From contig NZ_CP027732.1 in NCBI RefSeq assembly GCF_003852235.1, forward strand, positions 558,001 through 622,000: a DNA stretch of 64,000 nt, read 5' to 3'. The notes beneath the pieces were generated by a model. That model saw only the letters and a list, made by a program, of their open reading frames with translations. It was not told the origin of the DNA and searched no databases. Positions 26,920 to 37,649 of the stretch are shown in pieces; position 1 is the first letter of the stretch; every line of letters begins with the position of its first letter. The stretch is from Pseudomonas sp. R4-35-07. Lineage in GTDB: Bacteria > Pseudomonadota > Gammaproteobacteria > Pseudomonadales > Pseudomonadaceae. A program made the translations under genes and the position numbers.

Positions 26920-27847
26920 TACTAAAAAGTGGGTTCTGATCACCGGTGGCGCTGGCTTTATCGGTTCGCATTTGGTCGATGCGCTGCTTGCGAGAGGCTA
27001 TTGGGTGCGCGTGCTGGATAACCTATCCACGGGCAAGCGAAGCAATTTGCCGCTCGATAACCGGCGAGTCGATCTAATTGAAGGTGACGTCGCCAATGCC
27101 GAAGAGGTGGAGCGGGCCGCTGTCGGCGTGACTGCGGTGGTGCACTTGGCGGCGGTAGCTTCGGTACAAGCATCGGTGGATGATCCAGTCGGCACGCATC
27201 AGAGCAATTTCGTAGGCACCTTGAATGTCTGCGAAGGCATGCGTAAGGCCGGCGTAAAGCGTGTGGTATTTGCTTCCAGCGCAGCTGTGTATGGCAATAA
27301 TGGGGAAGGTGCTTCGATTGAAGAGGAGACTGCTAAAGCTCCGTTGACACCTTATGCTTCGGACAAGTTGGCAGGTGAGTTCTACTTTGATTTCTATCGC
27401 CGTCAGCATGGCCTGGAACCGGTGATTTTTCGCTTTTTCAATATTTTCGGACCACGCCAGGATCCGTCATCACCGTACTCTGGCGTGATCAGCATTTTTA
27501 GCGAGCGTGCCCAGCGAGGTTTGCCTATTTCGGTGTTCGGCGACGGTGAGCAGACCCGCGATTTCATGTACGTTGAAGACTTGGTCGAGGTACTGGTGCA
27601 AGCCGTCGAAGCGCCAAGCGCACCCTTTGGGGCTATTAACGTCGGCTGGAACCGCACCACCACCCTCAAGCAGGTCCTGCACGCGTTGGAAGAGGCGCTG
27701 GGCTCGTTGCCTGCTGTGACGTACGAGCCGGCGCGCCCCGGAGACATTCGGCATTCAAGGGCGAATAACCAAAGGTTGCTGGCCAGTTTCAAGCCGCCTG
27801 AGCCTACTCTCTTGAAGGTTGGCCTGGAGCGTTTGTTGAACGGCTGA
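26912..27847 (+). CDS. NAD-dependent epimerase/dehydratase (extended SDR, GalE/WbpP-like)
   Basis: A 311-residue extended SDR for nucleotide sugars, cytoplasmic. It has the Rossmann motif GGAGFIGSH near residue 11, SSAAVYG near 126, the catalytic Tyr148-x3-Lys152 (YASDK), and FFNIFGPRQDP downstream. UDP-glucose or UDP-GlcNAc 4-epimerase activity is likely; the substrate is not certain. It overlaps hldE, which suggests a role in surface sugars. The first two thirds use more A/T-ending codons (GCT, ATT, GAA, TCT) than its neighbours, a sign of separate origin. Confidence 0.85.
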   Translation: MIDTKKWVLITGGAGFIGSHLVDALLARGYWVRVLDNLSTGKRSNLPLDNRRVDLIEGDVANAEEVERAAVGVTAVVHLAAVASVQASVDDPVGTHQSNFVGTLNVCEGMRKAGVKRVVFASSAAVYGNNGEGASIEEETAKAPLTPYASDKLAGEFYFDFYRRQHGLEPVIFRFFNIFGPRQDPSSPYSGVISIFSERAQRGLPISVFGDGEQTRDFMYVEDLVEVLVQAVEAPSAPFGAINVGWNRTTTLKQVLHALEEALGSLPAVTYEPARPGDIRHSRANNQRLLASFKPPEPTLLKVGLERLLNG

Positions 27848-27915
27848 CTTCTCTCCATGTAGGAGCTGGGTGGGTAGAGCCGTCCGGCTTGCTCCTTAGC
27901 GATAGCATTAACGCT

Positions 27916-28884
27916 TCAGTCCCTGGCTTTTTTCTTCGGCACGATCTTGCGCAGCATCTGCTGCGCCTTGCCGGTCAAGCGCTTGAGCTTCGACTCTTTT
28001 TCCGGTTCTGCCAGGCCTTGCTGGCGCAGCCAGTCCTTCCAGCGAATCCGCTCATCACGCACCAGCCAGCCTTCCTGCTGGGCGAAGCTTTCGGCCAGGT
28101 ACAAACCACGCGTGCTCGCCGGGTACAACTGATCTTTCTTGACGGTGTACAGCTCGGCCAGCGGCTCGCCGTCTTTGAGCGGCATCAAGTACAGATCCGG
28201 ACGCTGTCGATCCAGGCGCGCCACCAGTTGGTCACCTTCCAGGCGCTCATCCACATGAAACAGGCTCAGCGACTTGGCCTCCTTCGGCACTTCCAGGCGC
28301 AGATCGTAAATCAGCTGCAGTGACGCCGTCGGCAGGTGCACATAGGCCCGTGGGCGCTCGATCAACTGGGTTGTCGCACAGCGCACCGGGCGCGCGGCGC
28401 CAGACAGCGGGCTCAGGCGAAACGGCAGGGCTTCACGGTAATGCAGCGCGGCGGAGTAGGGCGCCGGCAGCCACGTGTCGTTGAAGCGCCCGCCGAGCCA
28501 GCCTTCCGGGGTTTCCAGCAAGCACTCTTCGGCAATTTCCTGGATGGCGGTATGCAGCGGCAGGTTCAGTTCATGGGCCGGGACGTAGCCGGAGATCAGC
28601 TTGAGCACCACATCGCCGCGATCCTGGCGCCGCTGGCGCACCAGTACCCAGTAATCCTTGTTTTGCCAGTGCAGCGTCAGGCGCACCGAGACGCCGAGGT
28701 TCGCCAGCTCCAGGGTGAAGCGTTCGGCGTCCGGCACCTCGACCGGCTTGCGCCGTTGCAGGGTCTGGGCGAAGTTGAGCGGCATGCCGACGCTCTGGTA
28801 ACTCAGGCCTTCGGGGGTGGCTTCTACGTGCAGCGGCAGTGTCTTGAAGTTGCTGGGGTTCTTTCTTATGAGCGTACGCGGCAT
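27916..28884 (-). CDS. Conserved Pseudomonas hypothetical protein with a Nudix-like box
   Basis: A 322-residue cytoplasmic protein of unknown function, in the place of the conserved hypothetical next to the aldo/keto reductase in P. aeruginosa. ATG 28884 is chosen because GGAG lies seven bases upstream; a farther ATG at 28926 overlaps the reductase gene. The stretch GYVPAHELN...QEIAEECLL (about residues 105-128) recalls a Nudix box (G-x5-E-x-REUxEExGU) with the Arg replaced by Gln and a two-residue longer spacing. The C-terminus is Lys/Arg-rich (KLKRLTGKAQQMLRKIVPKKK). A degenerate Nudix hydrolase is possible, not shown. Confidence 0.75.
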   Translation of the reverse strand: MPRTLIRKNPSNFKTLPLHVEATPEGLSYQSVGMPLNFAQTLQRRKPVEVPDAERFTLELANLGVSVRLTLHWQNKDYWVLVRQRRQDRGDVVLKLISGYVPAHELNLPLHTAIQEIAEECLLETPEGWLGGRFNDTWLPAPYSAALHYREALPFRLSPLSGAARPVRCATTQLIERPRAYVHLPTASLQLIYDLRLEVPKEAKSLSLFHVDERLEGDQLVARLDRQRPDLYLMPLKDGEPLAELYTVKKDQLYPASTRGLYLAESFAQQEGWLVRDERIRWKDWLRQQGLAEPEKESKLKRLTGKAQQMLRKIVPKKKARD

Positions 28885-28925
28885 GTCGGCTCCTTTTTGC
28901 GACGGGGTCGGCCGCGTGGGCGGCA

Positions 28926-29738
28926 TCAGAGTTGACGGATGACTCGGGCAGCGGTTGCCACGTTATGGGCCAGGTGCAGCGGATTAATCGTCCCGACAAT
29001 AGCACTGGCGACACCCGTTTGCGCAAACAACAACATGAAACTGGCCTGAATTGGATCCATTCCAGGCTCCAGGCACACATGGCCGCTGGCCAGGGCTTTT
29101 TTCACCAGGATGCCCTTGCCATGGGCCGCCGCGTATTCAATGACGGCTTTTTCCGCTTGTTCGTTCAAATTGTAAGTGACCATTGCGCAATCACCCTGTT
29201 CCAGCGCCTTCACGCCGCCTTCAACGGTCTTGCCGGAGAAGCCGAAACCGCGAATTTTGCCCTCTTTTTTCAGCGCCTCCAGGGTCTGGTACACCTCGCA
29301 ATCATTGAGGATATGCAAGTCGTTACCGTCGGAGTGCACCAGCACCAGGTCGATAAAATCCGTTTCAAGTCTTTTCAGGCTGCGCTCGATTGACATCCGC
29401 GTATGGGCAGCGCTGAAATCGTGGCGGGAAACGCCCGCTTCGAATTCCTCACCGACCTTGCTGACGATCACCCAATCCTTGCGCTGGCCGCGCAGCAGAG
29501 GCCCGAGGCGCTCTTCGCTGCGGCCGTAGGCGGGCGCGGTGTCGATCAGGTTGATGCCCAGCTGGCGCGCCTGGCGCAGCAACATCCGCGCCTCGTCGTC
29601 ATCCGGAATCTTGAAGCCGTTGGGGTATTTCACCCCTTGGTCACGGCCCAGCTTGACGGTGCCCAGGCCCAGCGGCGACACCAGCAAGCCGGTGCTGCCC
29701 AGGGGGCGATGCAGGTCGTGCAGGGTTGGCAGGCTCAT
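28926..29738 (-). CDS. Aldo/keto reductase
   Basis: A cytoplasmic TIM-barrel NADPH-dependent oxidoreductase of 270 residues. The N-terminus has STGLLVSPLGLGTVKLGRD. The active-site region reads NLIDTAPAYGRSEERLGPLL, with the AKR catalytic Asp and Tyr, and SKVGEEFE supplies the Lys. The second AKR signature DFIDLVLVHSDG is near residue 127. The substrate is unknown. Its start overlaps the FAD oxidoreductase stop by four bases (ATGA), so they are cotranscribed. Confidence 0.88.
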   Translation of the reverse strand: MSLPTLHDLHRPLGSTGLLVSPLGLGTVKLGRDQGVKYPNGFKIPDDDEARMLLRQARQLGINLIDTAPAYGRSEERLGPLLRGQRKDWVIVSKVGEEFEAGVSRHDFSAAHTRMSIERSLKRLETDFIDLVLVHSDGNDLHILNDCEVYQTLEALKKEGKIRGFGFSGKTVEGGVKALEQGDCAMVTYNLNEQAEKAVIEYAAAHGKGILVKKALASGHVCLEPGMDPIQASFMLLFAQTGVASAIVGTINPLHLAHNVATAARVIRQL

Positions 29739-30910
29739 GGCAACAGTTGCTCCCAGGCGGGTTGGCCGATAGCCGGCTTTGGCAGCTCGGGCAGGGGGGC
29801 GCTGGCGCTTGGGCGGATGCCATCGCGTTCCAGGCTGTTGATCACGCGGTCGGCGAAGTCCGGTGCCAGGGCCAGCTTGGTCGGCCACCCCACCAACAGG
29901 CGCCCCTGTTCGGCAACGAAGGCATTGTCGGGCCGGGTCAGGCCCGATTGCAGTGGCTCGGCGCGGTTGACGCGCAGGGTGGCCCACTGGGTCTGGCTCA
30001 TGTCGATCCACGGCAACAACTGGGCAAGCTCTTTCTGGGCGGTAGCGATCTGCTCTTGCGGCGTGCGTGCCACGCCGTCGGCCTCGGCGATATCACCACC
30101 GATGTACCACACCCAGCGACCGTCGGCGGCCGGGTGGGTGGTCACGGTCAGGCGCGGCTTGGTGCCGCCGCCCAGGCAGTGGGCATACAACGGCCTCAAG
30201 CCCGGGCCTTTGGCGATGATCATGTGCAGCGGGCGGGTTTGCATCGCCGGCTGGCTCAAGCCCAGGGCCGCCAGCAGCTCCGCCGTGCCGGCGCCGGCGC
30301 TCAGTACGATGCGCTGGGCGCGGATGTCGCGGCCATCAACCTTCAAGCCGACCAGCGTGTCGCCGTCGAGCAGCGGTTCGATCTGCCGGCCTGCGAGCAA
30401 ACCGTCACCGGCCAGATGCGCCAGGCGTTCAATCAGGCTCGGCACGTCCACTACCAATTCCGCCAGGCGATAGACCTTGCCCTTGAAGCGGCGATCCTGC
30501 AGCGCCGGAGGCAGTTCGTCGCCCTTGACCTGATCGACACGCCCGCGCACGGCCTTGCTGGCGAAAAAGCTGGTGAGATTACCGGCGAGAGTGCCGGGGG
30601 ACCAAAGGTAGTGGGCTTGGGAGAGCAGGCGCACGCCGGACAGGTCCAGCTCGCCAGTGCCGGCCAGGGCTTCACGCCAGCGGCGCGGCATGTCGGCAAT
30701 CGCTTCGGAGGCGCCGGTGAGGGCACCGTGCAGGGCGTATTTCGCGCCGCCGTGGATGATTCCCTGAGACTTCACACTTTGCCCGCCACCCAGGGTCGCG
30801 CTTTCCACCAGCACCGTGGAAAACCCCTGGCGGCGCAGGCGCGCATTGAGCCAGAGGCCGGCAACCCCGGCGCCGACAATCAGAACGTCGGTGGAAATAA
30901 CGGATGGCAT
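29735..30910 (-). CDS. FAD-dependent oxidoreductase (DAO family)
   Basis: A glycine-oxidase/DAO-fold flavoprotein of 391 residues. The dinucleotide motif DVLIVGAGVAGLWLNARLRR begins at about residue 8, followed by VESATLGGGQSVKSQGIIHGG. The C-terminal flavin-contact region is near LVGWPTKLALAPDFAD. It is likely to oxidise an amine, amino acid or glycerol-type compound; the substrate cannot be assigned. ATG 30910 follows GAGG with a seven-base spacer, better than a TTG at 30922. It is coupled to the aldo/keto reductase. Confidence 0.87.
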   Translation of the reverse strand: MPSVISTDVLIVGAGVAGLWLNARLRRQGFSTVLVESATLGGGQSVKSQGIIHGGAKYALHGALTGASEAIADMPRRWREALAGTGELDLSGVRLLSQAHYLWSPGTLAGNLTSFFASKAVRGRVDQVKGDELPPALQDRRFKGKVYRLAELVVDVPSLIERLAHLAGDGLLAGRQIEPLLDGDTLVGLKVDGRDIRAQRIVLSAGAGTAELLAALGLSQPAMQTRPLHMIIAKGPGLRPLYAHCLGGGTKPRLTVTTHPAADGRWVWYIGGDIAEADGVARTPQEQIATAQKELAQLLPWIDMSQTQWATLRVNRAEPLQSGLTRPDNAFVAEQGRLLVGWPTKLALAPDFADRVINSLERDGIRPSASAPLPELPKPAIGQPAWEQLLP

Positions 30911-30965
30911 CGGCGACCTCAATGTTCAAGACAAGAGGCGCAGTATACAGGCTGTTGAGTGGCGG

Positions 30966-31301
30966 TCAGTGACCGGCGGTTTTCGAGAACAGCTGAATCA
31001 CCACCACGCCCAGCACAATCAGCCCCATCCCCAGCATGGCCGGGATATCCAGCTTCTGCCCGTAGATGAACAACGCTGCAATGCTGACCATCACGATGCC
31101 CAACCCTGCCCATACCGCGTACGCCACGCCCACCGGCACCGTGCGCACCACCAGCGTGAGCATCCAGAACGCCACGCCATAACCGACGATCACCAGCAGC
31201 AGCGGGATGGGGGTGCTCCAGCCCTTGATGGCTTTCATGGAAACGGTCGCGATCACTTCCGAGCAGATGGCGATGGCCAGGTAACAATAGGCGGCGTTCA
31301 T
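30966..31301 (-). CDS. Small multidrug resistance (SMR) family transporter
   Basis: An EmrE/SugE-type proton-coupled drug or guanidinium antiporter of 111 residues, with four transmembrane helices filling almost the whole sequence. The essential membrane Glu is Glu15 (AICSEVIATVSMKA), equivalent to EmrE Glu14; the helix-2/3 motif VAYAVWAGLGIV is present. ATG 31301 is preceded by GAGGAA; an upstream in-frame ATG at 31343 is less likely. It diverges from a LysR gene across 103 bp containing an ATC-N9-GAT box, so that regulator probably controls it. Confidence 0.9.
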   Translation of the reverse strand: MNAAYCYLAIAICSEVIATVSMKAIKGWSTPIPLLLVIVGYGVAFWMLTLVVRTVPVGVAYAVWAGLGIVMVSIAALFIYGQKLDIPAMLGMGLIVLGVVVIQLFSKTAGH

Positions 31302-31375
31302 GGTGCGTTCCTCAAGGTGAAGCTCGTTTGATAAGGTCGGCATTCTAGAGGTTCAACAGATGGGGTAAAGTCATT

Positions 31376-31398
31376 ACCTATCCGAATTCAAGATAGGT
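31376..31398. promoter_or_regulatory. LysR-type operator, ATC-N9-GAT
   Basis: ACCTATC (31376-31382) and GATAGGT (31392-31398) are perfect 7-bp inverted repeats with nine bases between. They contain the classic LTTR box ATC-N9-GAT. The site ends six bases before the LysR start codon and lies about 75 bp upstream of the SMR gene start, fitting self-repression by the regulator plus control of the transporter. Confidence 0.7.
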
Positions 31399-31404
31399 TC
31401 AGCC

Positions 31405-32295
31405 ATGAGCGTGCAGTGGGATCTGGAACAGATGCGCCTGTTTGTCAGCGTTGCCGAGCAGCGTTCGTTCTCTGCCGTGGCGCGCGGGCAACGCAAGGCG
31501 CAATCGGCCATCAGCAACGCGATCGCGATGCTGGAGGCGGACCTCGGCGTCAGCCTGTTCGAGCGTAGCAGCGGCCGCCAGCCGCGCCTGACCGAAGCCG
31601 GCAGTGTGCTGCTGGAGGAGGCGCGCGAAGTGCTGCGCCAGTGCGAGCGCCTGACGGGACGGGCATTGTCGTTGACCCGGGGCGAGGAAGCGTGCCTGCG
31701 CCTGGCCCAGGACGAGGCGATGTTGTTCCAGCCGGTGCTCGATAGCCTTGAGGCGCTGGCCATGCGCTATCCGTTGCTTGAAGTGCAGTTGTCCAGTGCC
31801 GCTCAGGGCGATGTGGCGCGCAAGTTGGTGGAACGCCAGGCCGACCTGGGCCTGTTGTTCTACCACGACCAGATCCCCGAAGCTCTCGAACGACGGGTGG
31901 TGGGCAGTGTGGAAATGGTCACGGTGTGCGGAGTGAATCACCCTTTGGCCAAGGAAAAGTACGTGGATTGCCAACGACTGGCGCAGTTTCGCCAGTTGCT
32001 GATGTCGACCCAGACCAGCGTCTACCCCGGCAGCGAAGCCGCCAGCCCGCTGGTGTGGCGGGCCGACAGCTTCTACGTATTGGCCGAATGGCTGATGAGC
32101 GGCCTCGGTTGGGCCTGGTTGCCACGGCATATCGTGCAATACCCGACCTACCAGCAACAAATGGTTGAACTGGACAGCGAATGGACCCCGCCGGCGCTGG
32201 TGGTGGAACTGGTGTGGCGCCGCGATGAGCCCCTTGGGCCCGCCGCGCGTTTTTTGGCTGAACGTTTTGCCGAGTGCCTGCAGGCGATCGACTGA
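31405..32295 (+). CDS. LysR-family transcriptional regulator
   Basis: A 296-residue LTTR. The N-terminal winged helix covers about residues 5-65, with WDLEQMRLFVSVAEQRSFS and the recognition helix around RKAQSAISNAIAMLEADLG. A periplasmic-binding-type effector domain follows from about 90. The ligand is unknown. Divergent placement from the SMR gene with an LTTR box between them suggests that it regulates that transporter. waaA begins 24 bp after its stop, so waaA may be read from the same transcript. Confidence 0.9.
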   Translation: MSVQWDLEQMRLFVSVAEQRSFSAVARGQRKAQSAISNAIAMLEADLGVSLFERSSGRQPRLTEAGSVLLEEAREVLRQCERLTGRALSLTRGEEACLRLAQDEAMLFQPVLDSLEALAMRYPLLEVQLSSAAQGDVARKLVERQADLGLLFYHDQIPEALERRVVGSVEMVTVCGVNHPLAKEKYVDCQRLAQFRQLLMSTQTSVYPGSEAASPLVWRADSFYVLAEWLMSGLGWAWLPRHIVQYPTYQQQMVELDSEWTPPALVVELVWRRDEPLGPAARFLAERFAECLQAID

Positions 32296-32318
32296 AAAAG
32301 CCGATAAACTCCGCCGCC

Positions 32319-33596
32319 ATGAATAGAACTCTCTACAGCTGTCTGTTTTACCTCGCGCTGCCGTTGGTGGCTTTACGTCTATGGTTGCGCGCGCGCAAGG
32401 CGCCGGCCTATGCCAAGCGCGTGGGCGAGCGGTTTTCCTATGGCTTGCCGGTGATGCAGCCCGGCGGCATCTGGGTGCATGCGGTGTCGGTGGGCGAAAG
32501 CATTGCCGCCGCGCCGATGATCCGCGCCCTGCTGGAGCGTTATCCGCAGTTGCCGATGACCGTCACCTGCATGACGCCCACCGGTTCCGAGCGCATCCAG
32601 GCGCTGTTCGCCAATGAGCCGCGCATTCAACATTGTTATCTGTCGTACGACTTGCCCTGCGCCGCCAAGCGTTTCCTCGACCGGGTACAGCCCCGGCTGG
32701 CGGTGATCATGGAAACTGAATTGTGGCCCAACCATATTCACGCCTGCGCCCAGCGCGGTATTCCGGTGGCCCTGGCCAATGCGCGGTTGTCGGCGCGCTC
32801 GGCCAGGGGCTACGCCCGGTTTGCCAGGCTGACCGCGCCGATGCTGGCGCAAATGAACTTGATTGCGGTGCAGACCGAGACCGAGGCCGAACGCTTTCGC
32901 AGCCTCGGCGCGCGTCCTGAAACCGTTGAAGTCACCGGCTCGATCAAGTTCGACCTGACCGTCGACCCGCAACTGCCGGCCCGCGCCGCCGTCCTGCGCG
33001 AACAATGGGGTGCCGGTGAGCGGCCGGTGTGGATCGCCGCGAGTACCCACGAAGGCGAGGATGAGGTGGTGCTTGCGGCCCATCGCCAATTGCTCGCCAG
33101 CTATCCCAACGCCTTGCTGATCCTGGTACCGCGTCACCAGGAACGCTTTGACCCGGCCTTTGAGCGTTGCGTGCAGCAGGGCTTTTCCACGGTACGTCGT
33201 TCCAGTGGCGAGCCGGTCACCGCCCACACCTCAGTGTTGCTCGGCGACACCATGGGCGAGTTGCTGTTTCTCTACGCCTTGGCCGACAGCGCCTTTGTCG
33301 GCGGCAGCCTGGTCCCGACCGGTGGGCACAACCCGCTGGAGCCGGCCGCGCTGGGCAAGCCGGTGATCATGGGGCCGCACCTGTTCAACTTCCTGGAAAT
33401 CACCGCGATGATGCGCGACGCCGGGGCGTTGCGTGAGGTGGATGATGCAGAAGGCTTGGCCGAGGCGGTGCGGCAGCTGTTCGAGTTGCCACAGGATGCG
33501 CGCAGGATGGCGCAGGCGGGGTTGAAGGTGATGCAGGCCAACCAGGGCGCGCTTAAGCGCTTGCTGGCTGGCCTGGACAGACTGATAAGTCACTGA
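32319..33596 (+). CDS. waaA: 3-deoxy-D-manno-octulosonic acid (Kdo) transferase
   Basis: A GT30 transferase of 425 residues adding Kdo from CMP-Kdo to lipid IVA, the first step of the LPS core, anchored in the inner membrane by an N-terminal helix (LYSCLFYLALPLVALRLWL). The acceptor-side motif VHAVSVGESIAAAPMI carries the conserved Glu near residue 61. The C-terminal donor domain has FVGGSLVPTGGHNPLEPA near residue 326. ATG 32319 gives the expected N-terminus MNRTLYSCLFYLALP. A REPIN lies between its end and the converging tolC gene. Confidence 0.96.
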   Translation: MNRTLYSCLFYLALPLVALRLWLRARKAPAYAKRVGERFSYGLPVMQPGGIWVHAVSVGESIAAAPMIRALLERYPQLPMTVTCMTPTGSERIQALFANEPRIQHCYLSYDLPCAAKRFLDRVQPRLAVIMETELWPNHIHACAQRGIPVALANARLSARSARGYARFARLTAPMLAQMNLIAVQTETEAERFRSLGARPETVEVTGSIKFDLTVDPQLPARAAVLREQWGAGERPVWIAASTHEGEDEVVLAAHRQLLASYPNALLILVPRHQERFDPAFERCVQQGFSTVRRSSGEPVTAHTSVLLGDTMGELLFLYALADSAFVGGSLVPTGGHNPLEPAALGKPVIMGPHLFNFLEITAMMRDAGALREVDDAEGLAEAVRQLFELPQDARRMAQAGLKVMQANQGALKRLLAGLDRLISH

Positions 33597-33613
33597 CTCA
33601 ACACTGAACCAAC

Positions 33614-33703
33614 TGTGGGAGGGGGCTTGCTCCCGATAGCGGTCTGTCAGTTCAAGTTGTCTTGACTGACACTCCCTCATCGGGGGCAAGCCCCCCTCCC
33701 ACA
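33614..33703. repeat. REPIN family A between waaA and tolC
   Basis: REP units at 33614-33639 and 33678-33703 are inverted around a 38-bp spacer, between two convergent genes. The left unit has one variant base (gcttgcTccc). Confidence 0.92.
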
Positions 33704-33720
33704 TTGGTTTTGCAGTGTTC

Positions 33721-35160
33721 TCAAGAACCTGGGCGGGCCTTCAGTTGCTCGGCGGCGGCTTTGGCCAGGTCCGGTGGCAGGAAGTCCTTGTCCGGGTTGT
33801 AGTCGGCCTTGAGGTAGCGCGTCAGGTCCTGCAGATCCCCTGGATTCAACGTGCCCGCAGCCTGCTTCAAGCGCAGGTTGTCGAGGATGTAGTCGTAGCG
33901 GCTGTTGTTGTAGTTGCGCACCGACGCGTAGAGCTGGCGCTGTGCGTCGAGCACGTCGACGATATTGCGCGTGCCCACCTGATAGCCGATTTCCGTGGCT
34001 TCCACCGCACTCTGGTTGGAGATGATCGACTGGCGGCGCGCCTGTACCTGCTCCACGTCGGTGTTCACCGCGCGGTGCAGGTTGCGGGTGTTTTCCACAA
34101 CCTGGCGGCGCAGGCCTTCGCGTTGCTGTTCGGTCTGGCCCAGGCGCGAGTAGGACTCACGGACCTGGGAGCTGGTCAGGCCGCCGCTGTAGATCGGAAT
34201 GTTCAGGCGCAGGCCGATGGTGCGCTGTTCGACGTCACCGCGATAGGGCGTGCCGAACGCATTCGGGTTGCTGAAACCCAGGGCATCGTTATCGCCTTTT
34301 TCGTACTGCGCCACCGCGTCCAAGGTGGGCGCGTGGCCGGCCTTGCGCTGCTTGAGGGTTTCCTCGGCGGCGGTGACGGCGTAGTTGCTGGCCAGCAGGT
34401 TCAGGTTCTGGCGGCCGGCGGTTTCGACCCAGGCTTTGGCGTCGTTCGGCAGCGGTGGCAACACCGGCAGCGTATGGACAATGCCCTGGATCGAATTGTA
34501 TTGGCGATTGGTCAGGGTGATCAGCGCCTCGAAGGCGTCTTCCACCTGGCGCTGGGCGAGGATGCGGTTGGCTCGTGCCGTGTCATAGCTGGCCTGGGAT
34601 TGCAGCACATCGGTCTTGTCCGACAGGCCCACATCGAAGCGTTCATTGGATTGGTCCAACTGGCGCTTGAAGGCATTTTCTTCGGCCTTGGTCGAGGCCA
34701 GGTTGTCTTGGGCGCGCAGCACGGCGAAGTAGCTTTCGGCGCTCTGCAGGATCAGGTTCTGTTCGGTCGCCGAGAGCTGCAGCGCCGCCTGCTCGTTGGT
34801 GGCTTCGGCAGCTTGCAACTGGAACCAGCGGTCGGCACGGAACAGCGGCTGGCTCAGGGTTGCACGCCAGGAGTGCGCATCGCGATTGGCGGTGGCGGCC
34901 GGCGTGTCGATCTGGGTGCGGACGTTGTTGATATCAGCGCCGCCGGTCAGGTTCGGCAGCAACCCGGCGCGAGCCTGGGGCACCACTTCTTTCTGCGCGC
35001 CGTACTGGGCCCGTGCGGCGGCCAGGTCGGCGTTGTTGTCCACCGCTTCCTGATAGACGCTGACCAGGTCGGTCCTGGCAGACAAGGGCGCTTCAGCTGC
35101 CCAGACCATTGTGTGGGTCGCACAAGACACGGCAACTGCCAGTGAAAGTTTGCGCAGCAT
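33721..35160 (-). CDS. tolC: TolC-family outer-membrane efflux channel
   Basis: An outer-membrane channel of 479 residues partnering type I secretion and efflux systems. The signal peptide ends near VWAAEA (about residue 22). Two repeated TolC/OEP halves follow, each with long coiled-coil helices; the C-terminal half carries EIGYQVGTRNIVDVLDAQRQLY, the family signature. No inner-membrane partners are adjacent, as is usual for general-purpose TolC. The gene diverges from thiC, with 201 bp to the TPP riboswitch. Confidence 0.93.
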   Translation of the reverse strand: MLRKLSLAVAVSCATHTMVWAAEAPLSARTDLVSVYQEAVDNNADLAAARAQYGAQKEVVPQARAGLLPNLTGGADINNVRTQIDTPAATANRDAHSWRATLSQPLFRADRWFQLQAAEATNEQAALQLSATEQNLILQSAESYFAVLRAQDNLASTKAEENAFKRQLDQSNERFDVGLSDKTDVLQSQASYDTARANRILAQRQVEDAFEALITLTNRQYNSIQGIVHTLPVLPPLPNDAKAWVETAGRQNLNLLASNYAVTAAEETLKQRKAGHAPTLDAVAQYEKGDNDALGFSNPNAFGTPYRGDVEQRTIGLRLNIPIYSGGLTSSQVRESYSRLGQTEQQREGLRRQVVENTRNLHRAVNTDVEQVQARRQSIISNQSAVEATEIGYQVGTRNIVDVLDAQRQLYASVRNYNNSRYDYILDNLRLKQAAGTLNPGDLQDLTRYLKADYNPDKDFLPPDLAKAAAEQLKARPGS

Positions 35161-35361
35161 GAGTCGATCCCTGAATAAATATTACGATGATAATGTGTTG
35201 GCCAAGGCTACGGTGACCCAACTGGAGCGTCAAGCCTTGAGGCAGCTCCCGAGTGTAGTGGCCGGACCGCGGCACAACAATCCTGCAATCACGCCATTTA
35301 TCATGCCCAATGCAGCGCCATTGGCAATTTGCCCACGCCATGGTCTAGACTGGCCGCGTTC

Positions 35362-37514
<2,153 letters not shown>

Positions 37515-37521
37515 AACCCAT

Positions 37522-37629
37522 GATCGTTCCCACGCTCCGCGTGGGAATGCATCCCGTGACGCTTCGCGTCACAAAGGCGGACGCAGAGCGTCCAAAGCGG
37601 CATTCCCACGCAGAGCGTGGGAACGATCA
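37522..37629. repeat. REPIN, GATCGTTCCCACGCTCCGCGTGGGAATGC family (C)
   Basis: The outer arms at 37522-37550 and 37600-37629 are inverted copies. Between them lie two short palindromes, GTGACGCTTCGCGTCAC and GGACGCAGAGCGTCC. The element lies between thiC and the cytX-like gene; a GTG codon in frame with the transporter falls inside it at 37617. Confidence 0.92.
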
Positions 37630-37649
37630 GCCCCTCAGAGATACCCCCC

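Noticed and set aside
29403-30958. Plus-strand frames opposite the FAD oxidoreductase and aldo/keto reductase
   Set aside because: Minus-strand genes carry the Rossmann and AKR motifs and ATGA coupling; the plus frames have none.
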